64,000 nt of DNA, from NCBI RefSeq assembly GCF_050948175.1, contig NW_027490126.1, forward strand, positions 1,541,834 to 1,605,833. The letters run 5' to 3'. The DNA comes from Xylocopa sonorina (lineage: Eukaryota > Arthropoda > Insecta > Hymenoptera > Apidae). The notes below the pieces were generated by a model that did not search any database, had not been told where the DNA came from, and saw only the letters and a list, made by a program, of their open reading frames with translations. Both the position numbers and the translations under genes were made by a program. Below, one piece after another: positions 1-12,017 of the stretch (positions within the stretch are counted from its first letter, which is position 1; each line of letters opens with the position of its first letter).

Positions 1-1618
1 TTTAAAAATCATATGAACTCTATTGCTACGAGACGTAGACATCTGCAATCGCTATTTCCGTGCAAGGAAGTGTCGCATTTACATTCATTTGAAGTGTAGA
101 CGAGGAATACATAACACTTCGCAAATCATATTATATCTTACCATGAATCATAGAAATGAGATGCGATATCGCGTTTTAAGAAGCATTAGAACGCTATTGC
201 TACGATACCTAGACATCTGCAGACGCTATTTCCTAGCAAGGAAGTATCGCATTTACAATCATTTGTGGTGTAGACGAGGAATACGTGACACTTCGCAAAT
301 CATATTATATCTTACCATGAAACATAGAAATGAGATGCGATATCGCGTTTTAAGAATCATAAGAACTCTATTGCTACGATACGTTGACATCTGCAAACGC
401 TATTTCCTTGCAAGGAAGTGTGCATTTACATTTAGTTGATGTGTAGACGAGGAATGGATAACACTTCGCAAATCATATTATATCTTACCATGAAACATAG
501 ACATGAGATGCGATATCGCGTTTTAAGAATCATAAGAACTCTATTGCTACGATACGTAGACATCTGCAAGCGATATTTCCTTGCAAGGAAGTGTCGCATT
601 TACATTCATTTGAAGCGTAGACGAGGAATGCATAACACTTCGCAATGAATATTATATCTTATCAGGAAACATAGATATGAGATGCAATATCTCGTTTTAA
701 GAAGCATTTGAACTCTATTGCTTCGATACGTAGACATCTGCAAACGCTATTTCCTTGCTAGGAAGTGTCGCATTTACATTCATTTGAAGTGTAGACGAAG
801 AATACATAACACTTCGCAAATCATATTATATCTAACCATGAAACATAGAAATGAGATGCGATATCGCGTTTTGAGAATCATATGAACTCTATTGCTACGA
901 GACGTAGACATCTGCAATCGCTATTTCCTTGCAAGGAAGTGTCGCATTTACATTCATTTGAAGTGTAGACAAGGAATACATGACACTTCACAAATCATAT
1001 TATATCTTACCATGAAACATAGAAATGAGATTCGACATCGCGTTTTAAGAAGCATTAAAACTCTATTGCTACGATACCGAGACATCTGCAGACGCTATTT
1101 CCTAGCAAGGAAGTGTCGCATTTACATTCATTTGAAGTGTAGACGAGGAATACATGATACTTCGCAAATCATATTATATCTTACCATGAAACATAGAAAT
1201 GGGATGCGATATCGCGTTTTAGGAAGCATTAGGACTCTATTGCTGCGATACCTAGGCATCTGCAAACGCTATTTCCTTGCTAGGAAGTGTCGCATTTACA
1301 TTCATTTGAAGTGTAGACAAGGAATACATGACACTTCGCAAATCATATTATATCTTACCGTGAAACATAGAAATGAGATTCGACATCGCGTTTTAAGAAG
1401 CATTAGGTAGCTATTGCTACAATACGTAGACATCTGCAAACGCTATTTCCTAGCGAGGAAGTATCGCATTCACATTCATTTGAAGTGTAGACAAGGAATA
1501 CATAACACTTCGCAAATCATGTTATATCTTACCATGAAACATAGAAATGAGATGCGATATCGCGTTTTAAGAAGCATTAGAACTCTATTGCTACGATACC
1601 TAGACATCTGCAGACGCT

Positions 1619-1636
1619 ATTTCCTTGCAAGGAAAT
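1619..1636. other. 18-bp perfect palindrome ATTTCCTTGCAAGGAAAT
   Basis: This is the longest perfect palindrome seen inside a monomer. It exists in monomers with GGAAATG; the commoner GGAAGTG monomers keep a 14-bp core, TTCCTTGCAAGGAA. Subtypes with TTCCTAGCAAGGAA, TTCCTAGCGAGGAA or TTCCTTGCTAGGAA break the centre but keep the TTCC..GGAA arms. It could favour hairpin extrusion or a dimeric DNA-binding protein; that is inference. Confidence 0.8.
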
Positions 1637-1722
1637 GTCGCATTTACATTCATTTGAATCGTAGACGAGGAATGCATAACACTTCGCAATGAATATTAAA
1701 TCTTATCAGGAAACATAGATAT

Positions 1723-1737
1723 GAGATGCAATATCTC
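1723..1737. other. Type B dyad GAGATGCAATATCTC
   Basis: Five-base arms GAGAT and ATCTC flank GCAAT. The homologous place in type A reads GAGATGCGATATCGC, where a different perfect 10-bp palindrome, GCGATATCGC, is present instead. Two substitutions separate the forms, and each form keeps a dyad with a different centre. Confidence 0.75.
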
Positions 1738-1761
1738 GCTTTAAAAATCATATGAACTCTA

Positions 1762-2805
1762 TTGCTACGAGACGTAGACATCTGCAATCGCTATTTCCTT
1801 GCAAGGAAGTGTCGCATTTACATTCATTTGAAGTGTAGACGAGGAATACATAACACTCCGCAAATCATATTATATCTTACCATGAAACATAGAAATGAGA
1901 TTCGACATCGCGTTTTAAGAAGCATTAGAAAGCTATTGCTACCATACGTAGACATCTGCAAACGCTATTTCCTAGCGAGGAAGTATCGCATTCACATTCA
2001 TTTGAAGTGTAGACAAGGAATACATAACACTTCGCAAATCATGTTATATCTTACCATGAAACATAGAAATGAGATGCGATATCGCGTTTTAAGAAGCATT
2101 ATAACTCTATTGCTACGATACCTAGACATCTGCAGACGCTATTTCCTTGAAAGGAAATGTCGCATTTACATTCATTTGAATCGTAGACGAGGAATGCATA
2201 ACACTTCGCAATGAATATTAAATCTTATCAGGAAACATAGATATGAGATGCAATATCTCGCTTTAAAAATCATATGAACTCTATTGCTACGAGACGTAGA
2301 CTTCTGCAATCGCTATTTCCGTGCAAGGAAGTGTCGCATTTACATTCATTTGAAGTGTAGACGAGGAATACATAACACTTCGCAAATCATATTATATCTT
2401 ACCATGAATCATAGAAATGAGATGCGATATCGCGTTTTAAGAAGCATTAGAACGCTATTGCTACGATACCTAGACATCTGCAGACGCTATTTCCTAGCGA
2501 GGAAGTATCGCATTCACATTCATTTGAAGTGTAGACAAGGAATACATAACACTTCGCAAATCATGTTATATCTTACCATGAAACATAGAAATGAGATGCG
2601 ATATCGCGTTTTAAGAAGCATTAGAACTCTATTGCTACGATACCTAGACATCTGCAGACGCTATTTCCTTGCAAGGAAATGTCGCATTTACATTCATTTG
2701 AATCGTAGACGAGGAATGCATAACACTTCGCAATGAATATTAAATCTTATCAGGAAACATAGATATGAGATGCAATATCTCGCTTTAAAAATCATATGAA
2801 CTCTA
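1762..2805 (+). repeat. Tandem 522-bp trimers (two units)
   Basis: Units start at 1,762 and 2,284. Each is three monomers: a CGAGACGTAGAC..CAATCGC type A, a second type A carrying GCGAGGAAGTATCGCATTCAC with CATGTTATATC, and a type B with AATATTAAATCTTATCAGG ending in CTCGCTTTAAAAATC. A third unit begins at 2,806 but diverges within its first monomer. This trimer pair is copied at 8,191, 10,974, 22,969 and 25,579. Confidence 0.9.
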
Positions 2806-5800
2806 TTGCTACGAGACGTAGACATCTGCAATCGCTATTTCCGCGCAAGGAAGTGTCGCATTTACATTCATTTGAAGTGTAGACGAGGAATACATAACAC
2901 TTCGCAAATCATATTACATCTTACCATGAAACATAGAAATGAGATGCGATGTCGCGTTCTAAGAAGCATTAGAACACTATTGCTACGATAGGTAGACATT
3001 TGCAAACGCTATTTCCTTGCAAGGAAGTGTCGCATTTATATTCATTTGAAGTGTAGGCGAGGAATACATAACACTTCGCAATGAATATTACATCTTATCA
3101 TGAAACATAGAATTGAGATGCGATATCGCGTTTTAAGAACATATGAACTCTACTGCTTCGATACGTGGACATCTGCAAACGCTATTTCCTTGCAAGGAAG
3201 AGTCGCATTTACATTCATTTGAAGTGTAGACGAGGAATACATGATACTTCGCAAATCATATTATATCTTACCATGAAACATAGAAATGAGATGCGATATC
3301 GCGTTTTAAGAATCATAAGAACTCTATTGCTACGATACGTAGACATCTGCAAACGCTATTTCCTAGCAAGGAAGTGCCGCATTTACATTCATTTGAAGTG
3401 TAGGCGAGGAATACATAGCACTTCGCAATGAATATTACATCCTATCATGAAACATAGAATTGAGATGCGATATCTTGTTTTAGGAAGCATTTGAACTCTA
3501 TTGCTTCGATACGTGGACATCAGCAAACGCTATTTCCTTGCAAGGAAGAGTCGCATTTACATTCATTTGAAGTGTAGACGAGGAATACACAATACTTCGC
3601 AAATCATGTTATATCTTACCATGACACATAGAAATGAGATGCGATATCGCGTTTTAAGAAGCATTAGAACTCTATTGCTACGATACGTAGACATCTGCAA
3701 ACGCTGTTTCCTTGCAAGGAAGTGCGCATTTACATTTAGTTGATGTGTAGACGAGGAATACATAACACTTCGCAGTGAATATTACATCCTATCATGAAAC
3801 ATAGAATTGAGATGCGATATCTTGTTTTAGGAAGCATTTGAACTCTATTGCTACGAAACGTAGACAACTGCAAACGCTATTTCCTTGCAAGGAAGTGTCG
3901 CATTTACATTCATTTGAATCGTAGACGAGGAATGCATAACACTTCGCAATGAATATTATATCTTATCAGGAAATATATATATGTGAAGCAATATCTCGTT
4001 TTAAGAAGCATTTGAACTCTATTGCTTCGATACGTAGACATCTGCAAACGCTACTTCCTAGCGAGGAAGTATCGCATTCACATTCATTTGAAGTGTAGAC
4101 GAGGAATACATAACACTTCGCAAATCATGTTATATCTTACCATGGAACATAGAAATGAGATGCGATATCGCGTTTTAAGAATCATTTGAACTCTATTGCT
4201 TCGATACTTTGACATCTGCAAACGCTATTTCCTAGCAAAGAAGTCTCGCATTTACATTCATTTGAAGTATAGGCGAGGAATACATAACACTTCGCAAATA
4301 ATATTACATCTTACCATGAAACATAGAAATAAGATGCGATATCGCGTTTTAAGAAGCATTAGAACTCTATTGCTACGATACCTAGACATCTGCAGACGCT
4401 ATTTCCTAGCAAGGAAGTGTCGCATTTGCATTCATTTGAAGTGTAGACGAGGAATACATGATACTTCGCAAATCATATTATATCTTACCATGAAACACAG
4501 AAATGAGATGCGATATTGCGTTTTAAGATGCATTAGAACTCTATTGCTACGATACCTAGACATCTGCAGATGCTATTTCCTAGCAAGGAAGTGTCGCATT
4601 TACATTCATTTGAAGTGTAGACGAGGAATACATGATACTTCGCAAATCATATTATATCTTACCATGAAACATAGAAATGAGATGCGATTTCGCGTTTTAA
4701 GAAGCATTAGAACACTATTGCTACGATAGGTAGACATTTGCAAACGCTATTTCCTAGCAAAGAAGTCTCGCATTTACATTCATTTGAAGTATAGGCGAGG
4801 AATACATGACACTTCTCAAATAATATTACATCTTACCATGAAACATAGAACTGAGATGCGATATCGCGTTTTAAGAAGCATTAGAACTCTATTGCTACGA
4901 TACCTAGACATCTGCAGACGCTATTTCCTAGCAAGGAAGTGTCGCATTTGCATTCATTTGAAGTGTAGACGAGGAATACATGATACTTCGCATATCATAT
5001 TATATCTTACCATGAAACATAGAAATGAGATGCGACATCGCGTTCTAAGAAGCATTAGAACACTACTGCTACGATAGGTAGACATTTGCAAACGCTATTT
5101 CCTTGCAAGGAAGTGTCGCATTTACATTCATTTGAAGTGTAGACGAGGAATACATAACACTTCGCAAATCATATTATATCTTACCATGAAACATAGAAAT
5201 GAGATTCGATATCGCGTTTTAAGAATCATAGGAACACTATTGCTACGATACGTAGACATCTGCAAACGCTATTTCCTTGCAAGGAAGTGTCGCATTTACA
5301 TTCATTTGAATCGTAGACGAGGAATGCATAACACTTCGCAATGAATATTATATCTTATCAGGAAATATATATATGTGAAGCAATATCTCGTTTTAAGAAG
5401 CATTTGAACTCTATTGCTTCGATACGTAGACATCTGCAAACGCTATTTCCTAGCAAGGAAGTGTCGCATTTACATTCATTTGAAGTGTAGGCGAGGAATA
5501 CATAACACTTCGCAATGAATATTACATCCTATCATGAAACATAGAATTGAGATGCGATATCTTGTTTTAGGAAGCATTTGAACACTATTGCTTCGATACG
5601 TGGACATCAGCAAACGCTATTTCCTTGCAAGGAAGTGTCGCATTTACATTCATTTGTAGTGTAGAATACATGACACTTCGCAAATCATATTGTATCTTAC
5701 CATGAAACATAGAAATGAGATTCGATATCGCGTTTTAAGTAGCATTAGAAAGCTATTGCTACGATACGTAGACATCTGCAAACGCTGTTTCCTAGCGAGG

Positions 5801-6289
5801 AAGTATCGCATTCACATTCATTTGAAGTGTCGACGAGGAATACACAATACTTCGCAAATCATGTTATATCTTACCATGAAACATAGAAATGAGATGCGAT
5901 ATCGCGTTTTAAGAAGCATTAGAACTCTATTGCTACGATACGTAGACATCTGCAAACGCTATTTCCTAGCAAGGAAGTGTCGCATTTACATTCATTTGAA
6001 GTATAGGCGAGGAATACATAACACTTCGCAAATAATATTACATCTTACCATGAAACATAGAAATGAGGTGCGATATCGCGTTTTAAGAAGCATTAGAACT
6101 CTATTGCTACGACACGTAGACATCTGCAAACGCTATTTCCTTGCAAGGAAGTGTCGCATTTACATTCATTTGAATCGTAGACAAGGAATACATAACACTT
6201 CGCAAATCATGTTATTTCTTACCATGAGACATAGAAATGAGATGCGATATCGCGTTTTAAGAATCATAGGAACCCTATTGCTACGATAC

Positions 6290-9200
6290 GTAGACATCTG
6301 CAGACGCTATTTCCTAGCAAGGAAGTATCGCATTTACAATCATTTGTGGTGTAGACGAGGAATACGTGACACTTCGCAAATCATATTATATCTTACCATG
6401 AAACATAGAAATGAGATGCGATATCGCGTTTTAAGAATCATAAGAACTCTATTGCTACGATACGTTGACATCTGCAAACGCTATTTCCTTGCAAGGAAGT
6501 GTGCATTTACATTTAGTTGATGTGTAGACGAGGAATGGATAACACTTCGCAAATCATATTATATCTTACCATGAAACATAGACATGAGATGCGATATCGC
6601 GTTTTAAGAATCATAAGAACTCTATTGCTACGATACGTAGACATCTGCAAGCGATATTTCCTTGCAAGGAAGTGTCGCATTTACATTCATTTGAAGCGTA
6701 GACGAGGAATGCATAACACTTAGCAATGAATATTATATCTTATCAGGAAACATAGATATGAGATGCAATATCTCGTTTTAAGAAGCATTTGAACTCTATT
6801 GCTTCGATACGTAGACATCTGCAAACGCTATTTCCTTGCTAGGAAGTGTCGCATTTACATTCATTTGAAGTGTAGACGAGGAATACAAAACACTTCGCAA
6901 ATCATATTATATCTAACCATGAAACATAGAAATGAGATGCGATATCGCGTTTTAAGAATCATATGAACTCTATTGCTACGAGACGTAGACATCTGCAATC
7001 GCTATTTCCTTGCAAGGAAGTGTCGCATTTACATTCATTTGAAGTGTAGACAAGGAATACATGACACTTCACAAATCATATTATATCTTACCATGAAACA
7101 TAGAAATGAGATTCGACATCGCGTTTTAAGAAGCATTAAAACTCTATTGCTACGATACCGAGACATCTGCAGACGCTATTTCCTAGCAAGGAAGTGTCGC
7201 ATTTACATTCATTTGAAGTGTAGACGAGGAATACATGATACTTCGCAAATCATATTATATCTTACCATGAAACATAGAAATGAGATGCGATATCGCGTTT
7301 TAAGAAGCATTAGAACTCTATTGCTACGATACCTAGACATCTGCAGACGCTATTGCCTTGCAAGGAAATGTCGCATTTACATTCATTTGAATCGTAGACG
7401 AGGAATGCATAACACTTCGCAATGAATATTAAATCTTATCAGGAAACATAGATATGAGATGCAATATCTCGCTTTAAAAATCATATGAACTCTATTGCTA
7501 CGAGACGTAGACATCTGCAATCGCTATTTCCGTGCAAGGAAGTGTCGCATTTACATTCATTTGAAGTGTAGACGAGGAATACATAACACTTCGCAAATCA
7601 TATTATATCTTACCATGAATCATAGAAATGAGATGCGATATCGCGTTTTAAGAAGCATTAGAACGCTATTGCTACGATACCTAGACATCTGCAGACGCTA
7701 TTTCCTAGCGAGGAGGTATCGCATTCACATTCATTTGAAGTGTAGACAAGGAATACATAACACTTCGCAAATCATGTTATATCTTACCATGAAACATAGA
7801 AATGAGATGCGATATCGCGTTTTAAGAAGCATTAGAACTCTATTGCTACGATACCTAGACATCTGCAGACGCTATTTCCTTGCAAGGAAATGTCGCATTT
7901 ACATTCATTTGAATCGTAGACGAGGAATGCATAACACTTCGCAAATCATGTTATATCTTACCATGAAACATAGAAATGAGATGCGATATCGCGTTTTAAG
8001 AAGCATTAGAACTCTATTGCTACGATACCTAGACATCTGCAGACGCTATTTCCTTGCAAGCAAATGTCGCATTTACATTCATTTGAATCGTAGACGAGGA
8101 ATGCATAACACTTCGCAATGAATATTAAATCTTATCAGGAAACATAGATATGAGATGCAATATCTCGCTTTAAAAATCATATGAACTCTATTGCTACGAG
8201 ACGTAGACATCTGCAATCGCTATTTCCTTGCAAGGAAGTGTCGCATTTACATTCATTTGAAGTGTAGACGAGGAATACATAACACTCCGCAAATCATATT
8301 ATATCTTACCATGAAACATAGAAATGAGATTCGACATCGCGTTTTAAGAAGCATTAGAAAGCTATTGCTACCATACGTAGACATCTGCAAACGCTATTTC
8401 CTAGCGAGGAAGTATCGCATTCACATTCATTTGAAGTGTAGACAAGGAATACATAACACTTCGCAAATCATGTTATATCTTACCATGAAACATAGAAATG
8501 AGATGCGATATCGCGTTTTAAGAAGCATTATAACTCTATTGCTACGATACCTAGACATCTGCAGACGCTATTTCCTTGAAAGGAAATGTCGCATTTACAT
8601 TCATTTGAATCGTAGACGAGGAATGCATAACACTTCGCAATGAATATTAAATCTTATCAGGAAACATAGATATGAGATGCAATATCTCGCTTTAAAAATC
8701 ATATGAACTATATTGCTACGAGACGTAGACTTCTGCAATCGCTATTTCCGTGCAAGGAAGTGTCGCATTTACATTCATTTGAAGTGTAGACGAGGAATAC
8801 ATAACACTTCGCAAATCATATTATATCTTACCATGAATCATAGAAATGAGATGCGATATCGCGTTTTAAGAAGCATTAGAACGCTATTGCTACGATACCT
8901 AGACATCTGCAGACGCTATTTCCTAGCGAGGAAGTATCGCATTCACATTCATTTGAAGTGTAGACAAGGAATACATAACACTTCGCAAATCATGTTATAT
9001 CTTACCATGAAACATAGAAATGAGATGCGATATCGCGTTTTAAGAAGCATTAGAACTCTATTGCTACGATACCTAGACATCTGCAGACGCTATTTCCTTG
9101 CAAGGAAATGTCGCATTTACATTCATTTGAATCGTAGACGAGGAATGCATAACACTTCGCAATGAATATTAAATCTTATCAGGAAACATAGATATGAGAT

Positions 9201-9421
9201 GCAATATCTCGCTTTAAAAATCATATGAACTCTATTGCTACGAGACGTAGACATCTGCAATCGCTATTTCCGTGCAAGGAAGTGTCGCATTTACATTCAT
9301 TTGAAGTGTAGACGAGGAATACATAACACTTCGCAAATCATATTATATCTTACCATGAATCATAGAAATGAGATGCGATATCGCGTTTTAAGAAGCATTA
9401 GAACGCTATTGCTACGATACC
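6290..9421 (+). repeat. 18-monomer HOR unit (3,132 bp)
   Basis: A rare monomer containing TTACAATCATTTGTGGTG marks this unit. It occurs near 253, 6,334, 9,466, 21,112, 24,244 and 26,844. The spacing 6,334 to 9,466, and likewise 21,112 to 24,244, is 3,132 bp, exactly 18 x 174. Sequence 436-1,200 matches 6,517-7,281 (offset 6,081), and 1,590-2,850 matches 8,019-9,279 (offset 6,429). So the 1-2,850 version differs from this one by two monomers. The boundaries given are approximate, because the phase of an HOR is arbitrary. Confidence 0.82.
8191..9234 (+). repeat. Tandem 522-bp trimers (second occurrence)
   Basis: Units start at 8,191 and 8,713 and match the pair at 1,762 with an offset of 6,429 bp. 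The second unit carries the private variant GAACTATATTGC near 8,708, which recurs at 23,486 in HOR copy 2 but is absent from 2,279, 11,491 and 26,096. Confidence 0.88.
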
Positions 9422-10973
9422 TAGACATCTGCAGACGCTATTTCCTAGCAAGGAAGTATCGCATTTACAATCATTTGTGGTGTAGACGAGGAATACGTGA
9501 CACTTCGCAAATCATATTATATCTTACCATGAAACATAGAAATGAGATGCGATATCGCGTTTTAAGAATCATAAGAACTCTATTGCTACGATACGTTGAC
9601 ATCTGCAAACGCTATTTCCTTGCAAGGAAGTGTGCATTTACATTTAGTTGATGTGTAGACGAGGAATGGATAACACTTCGCAAATCATATTATATCTTAC
9701 CATGAAACATAGACATGAGATGCGATATCGCGTTTTAAGAATCATAAGAACTCTATTGCTACGATACGTAGACATCTGCAAGCGATATTTCCTTGCAAGG
9801 AAGTGTCGCATTTACATTCATTTGAAGCGTAGACGAGGAATGCATAACACTTCGCAATGAATATTATATCTTATCAGGAAACATAGATATGAGATGCAAT
9901 ATCTCGTTTTAAGAAGCATTTGAACTCTATTGCTTCGATACGTAGACATCTGCAAACGCTATTTCCTTGCTAGGAAGTGTCGCATTTACATTCATTTGAA
10001 GTGTAGACGAAGAATACATAACACTTCGCAAATCATATTATATCTAACCATGAAACATAGAAATGAGATGCGATATCGCGTTTTGAGAATCATATGAACT
10101 CTATTGCTACGAGACGTAGACATCTGCAATCGCTATTTCCTTGCAAGGAAGTGTCGCATTTACATTCATTTGAAGTGTAGACAAGGAATACATGACACTT
10201 CACAAATCATATTATATCTTACCATGAAACATAGAAATGAGATTCGACATCGCGTTTTAAGAAGCATTAAAACTCTATTGCTACGATACCGAGACATCTG
10301 CAGACGCTATTTCCTAGCAAGGAAGTGTCGCATTTACATTCATTTGAAGTGTAGACGAGGAATACATGATACTTCGCAAATCATATTATATCTTACCATG
10401 AAACATAGAAATGGGATGCGATATCGCGTTTTAGGAAGCATTAGGACTCTATTGCTGCGATACCTAGGCATCTGCAAACGCTATTTCCTTGCTAGGAAGT
10501 GTCGCATTTACATTCATTTGAAGTGTAGACAAGGAATACATGACACTTCGCAAATCATATTATATCTTACCGTGAAACATAGAAATGAGATTCGACATCG
10601 CGTTTTAAGAAGCATTAGGTAGCTATTGCTACAATACGTAGACATCTGCAAACGCTATTTCCTAGCGAGGAAGTATCGCATTCACATTCATTTGAAGTGT
10701 AGACAAGGAATACATAACACTTCGCAAATCATGTTATATCTTACCATGAAACATAGAAATGAGATGCGATATCGCGTTTTAAGAAGCATTAGAACTCTAT
10801 TGCTACGATACCTAGACATCTGCAGACGCTATTTCCTTGCAAGGAAATGTCGCATTTACATTCATTTGAATCGTAGACGAGGAATGCATAACACTTCGCA
10901 ATGAATATTAAATCTTATCAGGAAACATAGATATGAGATGCAATATCTCGCTTTAAAAATCATATGAACTCTA

Positions 10974-12017
10974 TTGCTACGAGACGTAGACATCTGCAAT
11001 CGCTATTTCCTTGCAAGGAAGTGTCGCATTTACATTCATTTGAAGTGTAGACGAGGAATACATAACACTCCGCAAATCATATTATATCTTACCATGAAAC
11101 ATAGAAATGAGATTCGACATCGCGTTTTAAGAAGCATTAGAAAGCTATTGCTACCATACGTAGACATCTGCAAACGCTATTTCCTAGCGAGGAAGTATCG
11201 CATTCACATTCATTTGAAGTGTAGACAAGGAATACATAACACTTCGCAAATCATGTTATATCTTACCATGAAACATAGAAATGAGATGCGATATCGCGTT
11301 TTAAGAAGCATTATAACTCTATTGCTACGATACCTAGACATCTGCAGACGCTATTTCCTTGAAAGGAAATGTCGCATTTACATTCATTTGAATCGTAGAC
11401 GAGGAATGCATAACACTTCGCAATGAATATTAAATCTTATCAGGAAACATAGATATGAGATGCAATATCTCGCTTTAAAAATCATATGAACTCTATTGCT
11501 ACGAGACGTAGACTTCTGCAATCGCTATTTCCGTGCAAGGAAGTGTCGCATTTACATTCATTTGAAGTGTAGACGAGGAATACATAACACTTCGCAAATC
11601 ATATTATATCTTACCATGAATCATAGAAATGAGATGCGATATCGCGTTTTAAGAAGCATTAGAACGCTATTGCTACGATACCTAGACATCTGCAGACGCT
11701 ATTTCCTAGCGAGGAAGTATCGCATTCACATTCATTTGAAGTGTAGACAAGGAATACATAACACTTCGCAAATCATGTTATATCTTACCATGAAACATAG
11801 AAATGAGATGCGATATCGCGTTTTAAGAAGCATTAGAACTCTATTGCTACGATACCTAGACATCTGCAGACGCTATTTCCTTGCAAGGAAATGTCGCATT
11901 TACATTCATTTGAATCGTAGACGAGGAATGCATAACACTTCGCAATGAATATTAAATCTTATCAGGAAACATAGATATGAGATGCAATATCTCGCTTTAA
12001 AAATCATATGAACTCTA
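10974..12017 (+). repeat. Tandem 522-bp trimers (third occurrence)
   Basis: Units start at 10,974 and 11,496. They match 1,762-2,805 at the 9,212-bp offset with no difference noticed by eye. They are followed by the CCGCGCAAGG-bearing monomer at 12,018. Confidence 0.88.

Larger units (their letters stand above)
1588..1761 (+). repeat. Representative type B monomer, 174 bp
   Basis: This unit differs from type A at linked positions. GAATCGTAGACG replaces GAAGTGTAGACG, so the second heptamer is lost. It has GAATGCATAAC, CGCAATGAATATT (with a TGA that closes the frame open in type A), TCTTATCAGGAAACATAGATATG, and GAGATGCAATATCTC in place of the GCGATATCGC palindrome. This copy also has GGAAATG instead of GGAAGTG, which extends the central palindrome to 18 bp at 1,619-1,636. 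Type B monomers are interspersed among type A at regular HOR positions rather than clustered. Confidence 0.93.
1..9212 (+). repeat. Large HOR copy 1 (9,212 bp, internally deleted form)
   Basis: Positions 1-5,035 correspond to 9,213-14,247 at a constant offset of 9,212 bp. Positions 5,036-9,212 correspond to 19,814-23,990 at a constant offset of 14,778 bp. The first part looks almost identical: I noticed one substitution, G at 3,775 against A at 12,987. The second part has at least seven: 5,994, 6,113, 6,117, 6,228, 7,999, 8,266 and 8,842 in this copy. Comparison was by eye, so these counts are minimums. The true start may lie left of the window. Confidence 0.92.

Noticed and set aside
3563..3763. 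Minus-strand reading frames of 62-70 codons (3,563; 12,775; 14,687; 18,812; 28,077)
   Set aside because: They are shadows of the repeat on the other strand and occur only where one-base differences happen to remove stops. The 3,563 and 12,775 frames differ in length because of a single substitution at 3,775.
5656..5670. Sequencing or assembly error as the source of the short 6-bp deletion
   Set aside because: The identical deletion is present in the collinear copy near 20,438 along with other shared private variants, so it was inherited through duplication. Collapse of both copies from one read set cannot be fully excluded without reads.
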